DNA of 64,000 nucleotides. Origin: Lysobacter_I brunescens (GTDB lineage: Bacteria > Pseudomonadota > Gammaproteobacteria > Xanthomonadales > Xanthomonadaceae). The position numbers and the translations under genes are program-made. A model generated the notes under the pieces. It was not told the origin of the DNA. It saw nothing but the letters and a program-made list of their open reading frames with translations, and searched no databases. Below, in pieces: positions 24,718-33,181 of this stretch (position 1 is its first letter; each line of letters opens with the position of its first letter). The DNA lies in NCBI RefSeq assembly GCF_042677005.1, contig NZ_JBHTIF010000001.1, forward strand, positions 558,001 through 622,000. Reading direction: 5' to 3'.

Positions 24718-24749
24718 AACCCTGACATGCGCCCATGCATGTCAGGGTT
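24718..24749. promoter_or_regulatory. Perfect 12-bp inverted repeat between divergent genes
   Basis: AACCCTGACATG and its exact complement flank an 8-nt centre that itself contains ATG/CAT symmetry. It lies 56 bp upstream of the secreted lectin-like gene and 69 bp upstream of the small gene on the other strand. Its position between divergent starts suggests an operator rather than a terminator, although it would also form a strong hairpin in RNA. Confidence 0.6.
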
Positions 24750-24817
24750 GCGTGGCGTTCCCCGTAAGGCATCCGGCACGCCCCGCTTCCCTGTCCGGAC
24801 CACCCGACGCACGCCCG

Positions 24818-25030
24818 ATGTCACCGTCCCAGCACGCCATCACCGACGACGACGCACCCGCCAGCCTGGCGCAGCGCGCACGTGCGCACTCGCTGCGCAT
24901 GCTCAAGGGACTGGTACCGCCCGCGAGCGTAATCGCACTGGCGCATACCGACGAAACAGTGGCGGACGAACACTTCGCCGCCGCGCTGCTGGTGATCGTC
25001 GGCCTGGCCTTCTCGCTTGTCGTGTCATGA
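24818..25030 (+). CDS. Small predicted membrane protein upstream of the ECF sigma gene
   Basis: This 70 aa frame begins MSPSQHAITDDDAPASLAQR and ends in one hydrophobic helix (FAAALLVIVGLAFSLVVS) that would anchor it in the inner membrane at its C-terminus. The family is not recognised and no clear Shine-Dalgarno is seen. It lies 111 bp upstream of the ECF sigma gene on the same strand. The length is short, so a chance open frame cannot be excluded. Confidence 0.35.
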   Translation: MSPSQHAITDDDAPASLAQRARAHSLRMLKGLVPPASVIALAHTDETVADEHFAAALLVIVGLAFSLVVS

Positions 25031-25141
25031 CGCTGCGGGACAAGGCCAGCGTCCATGGCTGCGGGCATGACCGATGCGCGCGCGTGTTGACGAGCTTCCG
25101 GGCAGGGGCAACGATACCGCTCCGCCCACAGGGAGCCAGGC

Positions 25142-25723
25142 ATGCAGGATTCGACGGACGCCACGCAGGAAGTCACGCAGCTGGTGCGCCGCTGGAGCGA
25201 AGGCGACACGACTGCGCTGGACCGGCTGCTGCCGATGGTCTACGCCGACCTGCGCGCCATCGCGCGGCGCGAGCTGTACGGGCATCGCGGACACGACACC
25301 CTGCAACCGACGGCGCTGGTCAACGACGTGCTGCTGAAGCTGATCGACCGCGAGCGTCCGCAGGCCCTGCTCAGCCGCGCGCATCTGTTCCATACCGCCG
25401 CGCGGATGATGCGGCAGATGCTGGTCGACCGCGCGCGCAGCGCGGCCAGCGAGAAGCATGGCGGCGGCCTGCTGCGCGACGACTTCACCCGCGCGCTGGA
25501 GCTGCCGATCCCCGACGACACGCAGCTGCCCGAACTGGACAAGGCGCTGGACGCGCTGGCGCGGCTGGACGAGCGCATGGCCAGGGTCGTCGAACTGCGC
25601 TATTTCATCGGCCTGAGCGTGGCCGAGGTGGCGAACGTGCTGGAACTCGACGAACGCACGGTCTATCGCGACTGGGCCTCGGCGCGCGCCTGGCTGCGCG
25701 AACGCCTGCAGGACGACGCATGA
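25142..25723 (+). CDS. ECF-type RNA polymerase sigma factor, kinase-linked group
   Basis: This 193 aa sigma factor has region 2 (about 10-100, with DTLQPTALVNDVLLKL) and region 4 (about 125-190, with RMARVVELRYFIGLSVAEVANVLELDERTVYRDWA as the helix-turn-helix), but no anti-sigma gene beside it. The LQPTALV pattern belongs to the TIGR02999/ECF43-like group whose activity is controlled by a neighbouring Ser/Thr kinase. The kinase gene starts 34 bp downstream, matching that arrangement. Known pairs are EcfP/PknT of Vibrio parahaemolyticus and EcfK/PknS of Xanthomonas citri. Thr53 and Thr57 are candidate phosphosites by position only. Confidence 0.92.
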   Translation: MQDSTDATQEVTQLVRRWSEGDTTALDRLLPMVYADLRAIARRELYGHRGHDTLQPTALVNDVLLKLIDRERPQALLSRAHLFHTAARMMRQMLVDRARSAASEKHGGGLLRDDFTRALELPIPDDTQLPELDKALDALARLDERMARVVELRYFIGLSVAEVANVLELDERTVYRDWASARAWLRERLQDDA

Positions 25724-25757
25724 GCGGCGGCACTGCCGCGACCACCACGGACACCCG

Positions 25758-28217
25758 ATGACCGACGATGCCTTCCCGCGCGACGACGCAGTCGAAGTCC
25801 GTGCGCTGGCGCTGCTCCGCGACCTGCTCGATCTCGATGCCGCCGCGCGCGATGACGCCCTCCTCCAGCGGACCGACGATGCCGCGCTGATCGCGCGCGT
25901 CCGCGAGCTGCTCGCGCAGGTCGACGAGTCCGAACTCGACGCGCCTGCGGCGCTCGACCTGCGCTTCGGGCCATATCGCGCCCGCGAACGCATCGGCCAG
26001 GGCGGCATGGGCGAGGTCTTCCGCGCCGAGCGCGCCGACGGCAGCTTCGAGCGCCATGTCGCGATCAAGCGCATGCACGGCGGCTACGCCGGGCTCGCCG
26101 CGCGCTTCCTGCGCGAACGCCAACTGCTCGCGCGCCTGCAGCATCCCAACATCGCCCAGCTCATCGACGGCGGCTTCGACGCCCACGGACAGCCCTGGCT
26201 GGCGATGGAACTGGTCGCCGGGCAACCGATCCACCGCTGGTGCGACCTGCACCAGGCCTCGCTCGACACCCGCGTGCGCCTGATGATCCAGCTGTGCCGC
26301 GCGGTCGACCACGCGCATCGCCACCTCGTCGTGCATCGCGACCTCAAGCCCGGCAACGTGCTGGTCGATGCGGAAGGCAACGCCAAGCTGCTCGATTTCG
26401 GGATCGCCCGCCTGCTCGACGACGATGACGAGCACACCCATACGCATGCGATGACCCCGGCCTGGAGCGCGCCCGAGCAGCGCAACGGCGAACCGGCGAC
26501 CACCGCCAGCGACCTCTACCAGCTCGGCCTGCTGCTGCGCCTGCTCCTCTCGGGGTTTCCGCCGTCACCGGCACCGGGACGCATGTCGCGCCAGTACGAC
26601 GACCTGCTGCTCGACGACAGGCCTGCCGCGCAATCGCTGGCGGAAGCGCGCGGCACCACGGCGGACGCGCTCTCGCGCCGGCTGCACGGCGACCTCGACG
26701 CCATCGTCGCGCTGGCCACGGCCGAGGATCCCGCGCAGCGCTATCCCGCCGCCAGCGCCTTCGCCGCCGATCTGGAGCGATGGCTCGACGGTCTGCCGGT
26801 CGCCGCGCGCGACGCCGAACGCGGCTATCGCCTGCGCCGCGCCGCGCGACGCTACTGGCCTGCGCTCGCTGCAGGCATCGCGGCGCTGGCCTTCGTCGGC
26901 TATCACCTGTACAGCATGAACGTTGCCCTTCGACGCGTGGAGGCCGAGCGCGTCGCTGCGGTCGCAGCACGCGAGAAGGAAACGCGCCAACGCGAACGCG
27001 CGGAGAGAGAACGCGACAAAGCCGACATGCTCGCGGACTATTTCGGCGAACTGTTCGATGCGATGCACCCGAGCGAACTTGCGAAAGGCGATGTCCCGGC
27101 ATATCGCTTGCTCGAACGCGGCATGGAACGACTGCAGAACGATGCGACCATGCCCCCGGGCACGCGCGCCGAACTGTTGATCGCAACGTCCAACGCACTC
27201 AATCATCTCGACCGGAGCGCAGATCAGCATCGCGCCATCGAACAGGCGATCGCCCTGTTGCGCGATGCGCCTGAACAGCATCCCGACGAGCTCGCACGCG
27301 CTTACACCGCCCAGGCGCTTGCGATGAATGCGCAGGGCGACGACGAAGGAAACCGCAAGGCGATCCACGCGGCGACAACCCTCTACGACAAGGGCCTGGC
27401 TCACGATCCGGTCACGCACGACAGCCTGCGCATCGCACGCGCGATGCTGACGGGCCGTGACGGCGACAAACGGGGTGCAGCCGAGCAGTATCGGACGATC
27501 ATTCCCGATACGCGCGCGCGCATCGGCAGCACGTCCCAACTGCGTGCGGTGCAGAACCACACAGGTGCGCTCATCAACCTCGCCTTCCTCGAAAAGGATC
27601 CGAAGGTATCGATCGCGCTCTACCGCGAGGCGCTGGATGTCGTCGAGGCACGGGATCCCCACAATCTCCGGATGCGCTACCTGGCCAGGAACTATCTGGT
27701 GAATGCCATGATCCGCGACCAGGATCTGGATGCTGCAGACCGCCTCGCGCAGAGCAACCTGCGAGACGCCTCCGCCTACTTCGTCGAAAGCGATGCGTGG
27801 CTCGGGATGATCCACGACACCGCAGCGAGACTCGACCTGCTCAAGGGTCGCTACGCTCGATCGGCGGATCGCTATGCGATCGCCGACCAGATCATTTCGA
27901 AGACGATGGGAAGCCAGCATTCCGTCGCCGTGAAAGTGACCTACGACTCGATGATGACCGACTTCATCACCGATCGTCTGGCGTCTGCGGAACGGAAGCT
28001 GGCCTCGATCGCGGATCTCGACAAGCCTCCGGGAAAGCCACCGATCGCAAACGACGTGATGCGCGCCTACCTCGCCTGCACCAAGGCACCATCGCAGCGC
28101 ACGCTTGCGCGAATCGAGGCGCTGTTCGAAGACATGACGCCCGGAGAAAAAGACACCTTCTACATGCGCGAGTTCGACTGGGCCGCGCGCTGCAGGCAGC
28201 GCCTGCAGCGCCGCTGA
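25758..28217 (+). CDS. Hanks-type Ser/Thr protein kinase with TM helix and TPR-like sensor
   Basis: This 819 aa membrane kinase has a complete catalytic domain: glycine loop GQGGMG (80-85), ATP-binding K104 in VAIKRM, HRDLKPGN (193-200), DFG (213-215) and APE (238-240). One transmembrane helix lies at about 366-386, followed by a charged coiled coil (390-425) and a long helical, TPR-like periplasmic region to the C-terminus. A short N-terminal helical segment (1-65) precedes the kinase. Downstream of the sigma gene, it probably phosphorylates that sigma factor in response to an envelope signal; this is inferred from known ECF43 pairs. The periplasmic half (from about 27,000) is less GC-rich than the kinase half, suggesting faster divergence. 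Confidence 0.94.
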   Translation: MTDDAFPRDDAVEVRALALLRDLLDLDAAARDDALLQRTDDAALIARVRELLAQVDESELDAPAALDLRFGPYRARERIGQGGMGEVFRAERADGSFERHVAIKRMHGGYAGLAARFLRERQLLARLQHPNIAQLIDGGFDAHGQPWLAMELVAGQPIHRWCDLHQASLDTRVRLMIQLCRAVDHAHRHLVVHRDLKPGNVLVDAEGNAKLLDFGIARLLDDDDEHTHTHAMTPAWSAPEQRNGEPATTASDLYQLGLLLRLLLSGFPPSPAPGRMSRQYDDLLLDDRPAAQSLAEARGTTADALSRRLHGDLDAIVALATAEDPAQRYPAASAFAADLERWLDGLPVAARDAERGYRLRRAARRYWPALAAGIAALAFVGYHLYSMNVALRRVEAERVAAVAAREKETRQRERAERERDKADMLADYFGELFDAMHPSELAKGDVPAYRLLERGMERLQNDATMPPGTRAELLIATSNALNHLDRSADQHRAIEQAIALLRDAPEQHPDELARAYTAQALAMNAQGDDEGNRKAIHAATTLYDKGLAHDPVTHDSLRIARAMLTGRDGDKRGAAEQYRTIIPDTRARIGSTSQLRAVQNHTGALINLAFLEKDPKVSIALYREALDVVEARDPHNLRMRYLARNYLVNAMIRDQDLDAADRLAQSNLRDASAYFVESDAWLGMIHDTAARLDLLKGRYARSADRYAIADQIISKTMGSQHSVAVKVTYDSMMTDFITDRLASAERKLASIADLDKPPGKPPIANDVMRAYLACTKAPSQRTLARIEALFEDMTPGEKDTFYMREFDWAARCRQRLQRR

Positions 28218-28235
28218 CACCGTCACCGGCACGAC

Positions 28236-30374
28236 TCAGAGGATCGGCGCCAGGCCCGCGCCGAAGGCGGTGAAGATGCGGGTCAGCGGGCGGATCAGCA
28301 TGTCGACCTCGGGAAAGTCGCCGACCGGCTCGTGGCAGGCGCGGAACTTCGGGTCGCGCGGCGACAGCGGCTTCGGGCAGTCCGGGCCGGGCTTGAACTC
28401 GTAGCTGGTCGCATAGCGCACCGGCCAGAAGTCGAACACAGGCAGGTGCTCGGAAATCTTCGCCAGCGAGTACTCCAGCCCCGAGAACACCGGCGGCTTG
28501 TCGCGCGGCGCGATCACCCAGGCGTTCTCCGGGCGCATGTCGCGCTCGATGCTGTCGGCGAGCTGGCGGGCGAACACGGGATCGTCGATCACCACCACCG
28601 CCTCGGTGTTGTAGTGGTCGCCGCGCGGATCGAAGTTGTGCGTGCCGATCACGCCGACGCGGTCGTCGATCACCAGCGACTTGGCATGCAGGCCGAAGCG
28701 CACGCCGCCGCGCTTGAGCGGCACCGGTTCGTTGCTGCCGCGCTTGGAATAGCGCAGCGCCGAATACTCGCGGGCCAGCGGCGTCGGCCGGTCGGGCGAG
28801 CGGCTGCCACCGAACGCGGAGGCGCCCGAGGAGCCCGCGCCGCCGGACGACCCGGAACCCAGCGGACCCACGTTCGGCGACAGGTCCAGCGATGGCCGCA
28901 CCGGCACGCCCTGCACCACCGGCGTGCCGTCGTCCAGCCATTCGACATCGACGGTACCGGTGGCCTCGACGTCGATCGGCGCGTCCTGCGGGAACGGCTT
29001 GAATTCGTGGATCTCGAACTTGTAGTCGCGCAGGTAGCGGCGCTTGTACTTGTACGACAGCGCGTACGGGATGAAGGCATCGGTCGCGGCCAGGCTGTTC
29101 GTCGACACCTGCACGCGCGGCGGCTTCGGACGCGCCTGCATCTGCAGGAACATGCGCTGCGCCGGTTTCGACATCACCAGGTAGGGCGTCTGCAGCAGCA
29201 CGCGGTCCTGCGCGGACACGATCAGGTCGCGCAGCAGGCGCGAGGACGCGGTGGCATCTGGCGAATCCTCTTCGTCGTGCTTCTCGGGCGGATCACCGAT
29301 GTAGCGCAGGTGGCGCACCGGCAGCGCGGCATCGACCAGGCGCTCGCGCACCAGCGCGGCGTCGTCTGCATCGCGGCCGATGGCCTGCAGCCGGCGCGGA
29401 TGCTCGGGCGCGCGGTCGCGCACCGGCGGCACGCCCTGCTTCAGCACGAGACGACCCACGTCGGAGAGTTTCGTCAGCGGCGTGCTCAGCGGCGCGTTCC
29501 AGAAGGCCTCGAAATGCGCGGCCATGTCCGGCAGCGACGGCCCGGCGACGAGGATGTCGCGATCGCGGAAGTTGTAGCGCGCGTCCCAGTCGAAATAATC
29601 GTTCTGGTAGTTGCGTCCGCCGGTGATCGCGATCAGGCCGTCGACCACCATCAGCTTGTTGTGCATGCGCTGGTTGAGGCGGCGGAAGCAGCACAGCGTC
29701 GCGACCGCGTACATCGGATAACCGAAGCGCGCGCGGCCCAGCACCGGGTTGTAGACGCGCATCTCGAAGTTGCGGTGCGCACCCGCCAGCGCGGCGACGG
29801 TGTCCACGTGCTTGAGCGCGGCCAGTTGGTCGGCGAGCAGGCGCACCTTCACGCCGCGCCGCGCGGCCGCCAGCAGTTCGTCGAGGATCAGGTGACCGGC
29901 GTCGTCCTCGTCGAAGATGTAGGTCTGGATGTCGATGCTGCGCTGCGCGCCGCGGATCAGGTCCAGCCGAGCGAGCAGCGCATCCTGGCCGTAGTCGAGG
30001 ATGAGCGCGTAGTGCTGTGGCGCAGAGGATCCCGGGATGGCTGCGACGGGCTGCGCTGCTCGTGCTTCGGCCGTGCTTGCATCGGTCGTGCCCGCATCGG
30101 CATCAGGCGGGCCGGCAGCCGGGGCATCGCTGGCTGCCTCGTCAGCGTCCTGCGATGCGGACGACGACGCGACGACCACGCCCTGCGCGCGTTCGCCGAG
30201 CTCGCGCAGCGGCGACGGCCGCGCACAGGCGTCGGCGCGGTCGCAGGTGGACTCGGCGCTGCGGGCGGCCTCGACCACCGCGACGACGCGCGTGTGCTCG
30301 CGCTCGGACAGCGTGCTGCAGGCGGTCTGCGCGAAGGCCAGCACGGCCAGCGCGCAGAGGGTCCAGCGCGTCAT
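28236..30374 (-). CDS. Phospholipase D family lipoprotein (cardiolipin synthase-like)
   Basis: This 712 aa protein has a lipoprotein signal ending FAQTACS, an Ala/Asp-rich linker, and two PLD domains. The HKD motifs are RMHNKLMVVDG with ITGGRNY, and LHAKSLVIDDRVGVIGTHNFDPR. A Gly/Ser-rich insertion (SSGGAGSSGASAFGGS) lies between them. Family members hydrolyse or transfer phosphatidyl groups; the lipid anchor places this one at the periplasmic face or outer membrane, unlike classical inner-membrane Cls. It overlaps the YceI gene by four bases (ATGA) and so belongs to the SixA-YceI-PLD operon. It converges with the kinase gene, 18 bp apart. Confidence 0.92.
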   Translation of the reverse strand: MTRWTLCALAVLAFAQTACSTLSEREHTRVVAVVEAARSAESTCDRADACARPSPLRELGERAQGVVVASSSASQDADEAASDAPAAGPPDADAGTTDASTAEARAAQPVAAIPGSSAPQHYALILDYGQDALLARLDLIRGAQRSIDIQTYIFDEDDAGHLILDELLAAARRGVKVRLLADQLAALKHVDTVAALAGAHRNFEMRVYNPVLGRARFGYPMYAVATLCCFRRLNQRMHNKLMVVDGLIAITGGRNYQNDYFDWDARYNFRDRDILVAGPSLPDMAAHFEAFWNAPLSTPLTKLSDVGRLVLKQGVPPVRDRAPEHPRRLQAIGRDADDAALVRERLVDAALPVRHLRYIGDPPEKHDEEDSPDATASSRLLRDLIVSAQDRVLLQTPYLVMSKPAQRMFLQMQARPKPPRVQVSTNSLAATDAFIPYALSYKYKRRYLRDYKFEIHEFKPFPQDAPIDVEATGTVDVEWLDDGTPVVQGVPVRPSLDLSPNVGPLGSGSSGGAGSSGASAFGGSRSPDRPTPLAREYSALRYSKRGSNEPVPLKRGGVRFGLHAKSLVIDDRVGVIGTHNFDPRGDHYNTEAVVVIDDPVFARQLADSIERDMRPENAWVIAPRDKPPVFSGLEYSLAKISEHLPVFDFWPVRYATSYEFKPGPDCPKPLSPRDPKFRACHEPVGDFPEVDMLIRPLTRIFTAFGAGLAPIL

Positions 30375-30946
30375 TCCGCAGTCTCCCGCACGCGCAGGCG
30401 GAGCGTGAAGCGGACGTTGTCCGAGACCGCGAACATCCAGCGGTCGACGCCGTAGTCGCTGCGACGTACGCCGCCGCTGGCGACCACATCGCAGTCGACC
30501 GCCACGCGTTCGCAGGCGCTGGGCTCGATGAGGAAGACTTCGCGACGGGTGACGTCGCGGATGCGCAGCTGCCCGGCCAGCTTGCCGCCGGCACGGATCA
30601 GCGCATCGTCGTAGGGTTCGGACACGAACTCGATCTCGGGGAAGCGATCGGCGTCGAAGAAGCCATCGCCGCGGGTGATGGCGGTATAGCTGGGATAGCC
30701 GACGATCTCGATGTCGCGCGCGGACATGCGCAGGTGCACGCGCTCGCGGCCATCGTCGAGGGTTTCGATGCGCCCCTGGTAGGTCGGGAAACGACCGCGC
30801 AGGCTCTGTCCCCAGCGGGTCTTCAGGTTGAAGCCGATGCGGGTGTGCTGGGTATCGACTTCGGCCGCCGAGGCGGGACGCCCCGTGGCCAGTGCGACAG
30901 CGACGACGGGCAGGAGAAGCGCGGCAACGACTGGGTTCACGGCCAC
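30371..30946 (-). CDS. YceI family periplasmic protein
   Basis: This 191 aa protein has a signal peptide (1-28, ASA cleavage) and the YceI lipocalin-like barrel (VDTQHTRIGFNLKTRWG, ITRGDGFFDADRFPEIEFVS). YceI proteins bind isoprenoid or amphiphilic lipids in the periplasm. The start is a GTG at 30946 (a second GTG is two codons later), overlapping the end of sixA by 10 bases. Its stop overlaps the PLD start by four bases, so the three genes are translationally coupled. Confidence 0.9.
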   Translation of the reverse strand: MAVNPVVAALLLPVVAVALATGRPASAAEVDTQHTRIGFNLKTRWGQSLRGRFPTYQGRIETLDDGRERVHLRMSARDIEIVGYPSYTAITRGDGFFDADRFPEIEFVSEPYDDALIRAGGKLAGQLRIRDVTRREVFLIEPSACERVAVDCDVVASGGVRRSDYGVDRWMFAVSDNVRFTLRLRVRETAE

Positions 30947-31413
30947 CAGAACGCGGAGAGACGGGCCACGCCGGGCTCGACCGAGGCCTCGACGGGGAAA
31001 TCCAGCACCACGATGCCGGCGGGAGGCATGCCCCGGTAGTCGCCGGACTGTCCGCTGTGCATCAGGGCCGCCAGCCGCTCCAGGCCGGGATTGTGGCCGA
31101 CCAGCAGCAGGCGCTCGGCTTCGCGGTGTTCGTCCACCAGCGCCGCCAGGGTGCCCGGGGTGGCTTCATAGATCTGCTCGACCAGCCGCTGCTCGACGAA
31201 GCCGATCGTGGCCATCACCGACTCCAGGGTCTCGCGCGTGCGTCGCGCCGGCGAACACAGCACCCGGTCCGGCACCAGCCCCTGCTCCGACAGCCAGCGC
31301 CCGGCGGCCTCGGCCTCGGCCAGACCCTCCGCGGACAACGGGCGGTCGAGGTCGGCCTGGTCGGAGGATGCGGGTTCGGCATGGGCGTGGCGGAGCAGGA
31401 TCAGGGTTCGCAT
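30937..31413 (-). CDS. sixA: Phosphohistidine phosphatase SixA
   Basis: This 158 aa member of the histidine phosphatase (RHG) family has the catalytic LRHAHAE motif (R8, H9) and the second histidine in LLLVGHNPGLERL. CSPARRTRETLE carries the third phosphate-contacting arginine. SixA removes phosphate from histidine in phosphotransfer proteins such as ArcB or NPr. The length is normal and it is cytoplasmic. It is the first gene of the operon with YceI and PLD proteins; a functional link to those lipid proteins is not obvious. Confidence 0.9.
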   Translation of the reverse strand: MRTLILLRHAHAEPASSDQADLDRPLSAEGLAEAEAAGRWLSEQGLVPDRVLCSPARRTRETLESVMATIGFVEQRLVEQIYEATPGTLAALVDEHREAERLLLVGHNPGLERLAALMHSGQSGDYRGMPPAGIVVLDFPVEASVEPGVARLSAFWWP

Positions 31414-31496
31414 GGGCGCACGGTCCTTGGCCGGAATGGTCGGGTCAGCTTAACCGAGATTCGCGGGCGTCGATCCGCGAGACCCGCATCCGCGCA

Positions 31497-33047
31497 TCAG
31501 CCTTCCGGCAGCTTGCGGATGGCCTCGCGGAAGAACAGGCGGTCCGAGGGCGTGAGCTCGCGCAGGCGGCGGCGCAGGCGCGCCAGCGCATCGGTACTGC
31601 GCTGGGCGTCGCCAGCATGGGCCTCGTACCAGGCGACTTCGTACAGCAGGTTCGCGCGCTGCAGGGCATCGACCTGGACGCGGCCGGCGTCGACATCGGC
31701 GAGCAGGGCGACGGCCAGCGCGCGCCAGTCCGGCCAGTCGGTCGACAGCACGATCGGCGCAGTCAGCTCGCGGAAGCTCGCCGGCGAAATCACCGGCCAG
31801 CGCTGGAACGCGTCCAGGCGCGGATGCACGGCGTCCGGCCCGTTGGCGCGGACCATGCGCAGCAGGTAGATCGTGTTCCAGAAGCCGACGCCGAGGCCGT
31901 GGCGCTCGTTCAGCCACGCCGCCAGCGCGATCCACGCCAGCGGATGGCCGTCGTCCTTCGGCACGTCCAGGCCGCAGCGCTCGAACAGCCACAGCGACCA
32001 GCCGAGGTTGCTGGCCGTGGACGCGGCGGCGTCGAACATCTCGGCTTCGTTGGCCAGCGCCAGGGCCAGGCGGTAGTGGTCCAGCGCGGTGCGCGCGGCG
32101 GCGGTGCGTTCGAGGAGGTCCACGCTTTCGTCGAGCGCCAGCGCGCGGTGGATCAGCGCCTGCAGGTTGGCGTGTTCGCTGCGCACGCGTGGGTGGTACT
32201 GGAACAGGCCGACCCAGCGTGGGTCCTCGGTGGCCTGGCGGAGGATCTGCTTGGCGCCGAGCGGGTCGCGCCCGGCATAGGCGCACCAGGCCTGCACGAT
32301 CGCGGCCATCGCGCCGAGCCAGGCGTGCTCGGGCGCCTGCTCGTCGTGCCAGTGCTTGTCGAGTTCGGCGAGCACCGCGCGGGCGGCATCGGCGTTGCCG
32401 GCGCGGCGCCAGACCATCGCCTGCTGCAGCAAGGACAGCGCCTGCAGCCACGGATCCGGCGCCAGGGTCTGCGCGCGGCGGTAGCCGGCCAGCGCGCCGC
32501 GCTCGCGGTCGAGGATCAGCCGGCCATCGAGCATGTCGCGACGCGCGCCGGCCCAGGCATGCCAGTAGGCCGGGCTGGCACGGCTGGCGCGGGCCACGGC
32601 GGTCGCGGAGGCCTGCTGCACCGGCTTGCCCAGCCATGCGGCGACGGCGTCGGCGCCGGCCGGCTCGCCGTGCAGGAGGATGCGCAGCCGGGGGGCTTCG
32701 CCATCGACCAGCCAGTACGGGCCGCGGTTGCGCCCGGCCAGCGGCAGGAGTTCGGGGTCGCGGGTGCGGTCCTTGCCCCAGCCCACGCGCAGGCCCCAGC
32801 GCGCGAAGTCGCCGTAGGCCCGGCTGATCACCATGCGCAGGTTGCGCGCGCTGGCGAACTGCTCGCGCAGCTGGGTCTCGCGCACCCAGCCCTCGCCGGC
32901 CTGCGCGGCCAGCCACAGCCGCAGCAGGATCCACAGCGACTGGTGCCGTACCGGCTTGCCGAGCACCCGGGCGGGCGCCTCCAGTTCGATCTCGATCGGG
33001 GCCGTGACCCTGCCGTCTTTGCGTGCGTCGATGCGTGCGTCGTTCAT
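31497..33047 (-). CDS. Large cytoplasmic protein of unknown function with TPR-like helices
   Basis: This 516 aa protein is not recognised. Residues 20-115 look like a winged-helix region (LWILLRLWLAAQAGEGWVRETQLREQF, then VISRAYGDFARWGLRVGWGKD), similar in layout to DNA-binding domains of SARP-like regulators. The remaining 400 residues are alpha-helical in TPR style (WLQALSLLQQAMVWRRAGNADAAR is one helix pair). There is no signal peptide or membrane helix. It is divergently transcribed from the beta-lactamase operon, with 134 bp between the starts, so a role in regulating that operon is possible but unproven. Confidence 0.7.
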   Translation of the reverse strand: MNDARIDARKDGRVTAPIEIELEAPARVLGKPVRHQSLWILLRLWLAAQAGEGWVRETQLREQFASARNLRMVISRAYGDFARWGLRVGWGKDRTRDPELLPLAGRNRGPYWLVDGEAPRLRILLHGEPAGADAVAAWLGKPVQQASATAVARASRASPAYWHAWAGARRDMLDGRLILDRERGALAGYRRAQTLAPDPWLQALSLLQQAMVWRRAGNADAARAVLAELDKHWHDEQAPEHAWLGAMAAIVQAWCAYAGRDPLGAKQILRQATEDPRWVGLFQYHPRVRSEHANLQALIHRALALDESVDLLERTAAARTALDHYRLALALANEAEMFDAAASTASNLGWSLWLFERCGLDVPKDDGHPLAWIALAAWLNERHGLGVGFWNTIYLLRMVRANGPDAVHPRLDAFQRWPVISPASFRELTAPIVLSTDWPDWRALAVALLADVDAGRVQVDALQRANLLYEVAWYEAHAGDAQRSTDALARLRRRLRELTPSDRLFFREAIRKLPEG

Positions 33048-33181
33048 GGCCCGAGTCTGTCACGCGCGTCGGCGCGGAGTGACAAAAGTTACAGCAGTGA
33101 CGATCGCGACGACAGCGGGCATTGGGCTGCACGCCCACTGAGTCGACACTGGGGTCATCCCAACCGCTGCCGGAGTCGCCG

